Below are positions 32,173-32,319 of a stretch of 32,319 nt of DNA, piece by piece. The notes beneath the pieces are model-generated. The model was not told where the DNA came from. It did no database searches and saw only the letters and a list, made by a program, of their open reading frames with translations. The stretch spans positions 32,001 to 64,319 of the forward strand of contig NZ_AASE01000013.1 in assembly GCF_000168715.1 (NCBI RefSeq), written 5' to 3'. This DNA comes from Chlorobium ferrooxidans DSM 13031. GTDB lineage: Bacteria > Bacteroidota > Chlorobiia > Chlorobiales > Chlorobiaceae. Both the position numbers and the translations under genes were made by a program. The first letter of the stretch is position 1; each line of letters begins with the position of its first letter.

Positions 32173-32319
32173 TCAGATAGTCTGTGCGGTAATCGTGAAC
32201 GATCCTGCATGGGCACCGGACTCTGTCGTGTTCGAGAAGTTGAGTGTCATTTTGACATCTCCAACGGTCTGGGTCTGGCCGGTAACACCGCGAAGCAGTG
32301 TTGTAACGGTTGCTCCTGT
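32173..32319 (-). CDS. C-terminal end of a probable secreted beta-sandwich protein (start outside window)
   Basis: The minus-strand frame is open from the right edge to a TGA at 32173-32175. The 48 visible residues contain TVTTLLRGVTGQTQTVGDVK, then MTLNFSNTTESGAHAGSFTI and end in TAQTI. They are rich in Thr, Ser and Gly with alternating hydrophobics, as in DUF4402-type or other secreted beta-sandwich proteins. No lipobox, anchor or catalytic motif is in the visible part. The family is not established. Confidence 0.6.
   Translation of the reverse strand, partial: TGATVTTLLRGVTGQTQTVGDVKMTLNFSNTTESGAHAGSFTITAQTI

Noticed and set aside
1..32319. tRNA, rRNA, or complete insertion sequence
   Set aside because: No cloverleaf-like sequence, rRNA stretch or transposase reading frame was recognised in reading both strands; small RNAs without strong structure would be missed.

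Overview
The window looks like chromosomal DNA of a green sulfur bacterium (Chlorobiaceae; Chlorobium/Pelodictyon type). The strongest evidence is a bacteriochlorophyll synthase best matching BchK (24492-25490), a polyprenol-kinase-like gene beside it, and a CruC-like carotenoid glycosyltransferase (28036-29172). Lipid A genes (lpxA, an lpxH-like gene), a DUF2723/GT117 membrane protein and a RodZ-like protein fit a Gram-negative Bacteroidota/Chlorobiota cell. The genus assignment rests on protein resemblance from memory, not on a search.

Layout. Positions 1-9276 form a dense plus-strand housekeeping block: the 3' end of glgA, gmhB-like phosphatase, hemW, a DUF2723 membrane glycosyltransferase, lpxA, a ROK kinase, comF-like, rsmE and an AI-2E-type transporter. 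It ends at a perfect bidirectional terminator facing ndk (minus strand). Positions 10045-11628 hold a secreted DUF1566 protein, a DUF1801 protein and a TrmO-like protein.

Positions 11650-16200 are an accessory island with more A+T and much decay. It carries a DUF1016 (YhcG-type) PD-(D/E)XK nuclease next to a HigA-like antitoxin whose HigB toxin survives only as a C-terminal stub. It also carries an unrecognised 91-residue protein, a TIR-like-domain protein (probable antiphage effector), a DUF2281 antitoxin, and an addiction-module antitoxin followed by a frameshifted ParE/RelE toxin. A long-hairpin (MITE-like) element plus the 3' end of bcp occurs on both sides of the last toxin-antitoxin segment.

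Positions 16203-32319 return to core genes: bcp (minus), a TPR lipoprotein with a degenerate CHAT-like end, a RodZ-like protein, nifS and a frameshifted nifU, an unknown four-helix membrane protein, miaB, bchK, polyprenol kinase, lpxH-like, hisG, cruC, a seven-blade WD40 protein, a cold-shock protein, a HAD hydrolase, arfB, and the end of a secreted-type protein on the minus strand. bchK, the polyprenol kinase and cruC make a pigment-related neighbourhood for chlorosome bacteriochlorophyll and carotenoid.

The most unusual non-coding signal is a dispersed composite repeat. A 27-bp core is perfectly conserved between 10609-10635 and the opposite strand at 20104-20130. In both places it is followed 60-70 bp later by short GTCCAC iterons about 9-10 bp apart. 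A shorter copy of the core lies at 30922-30942.
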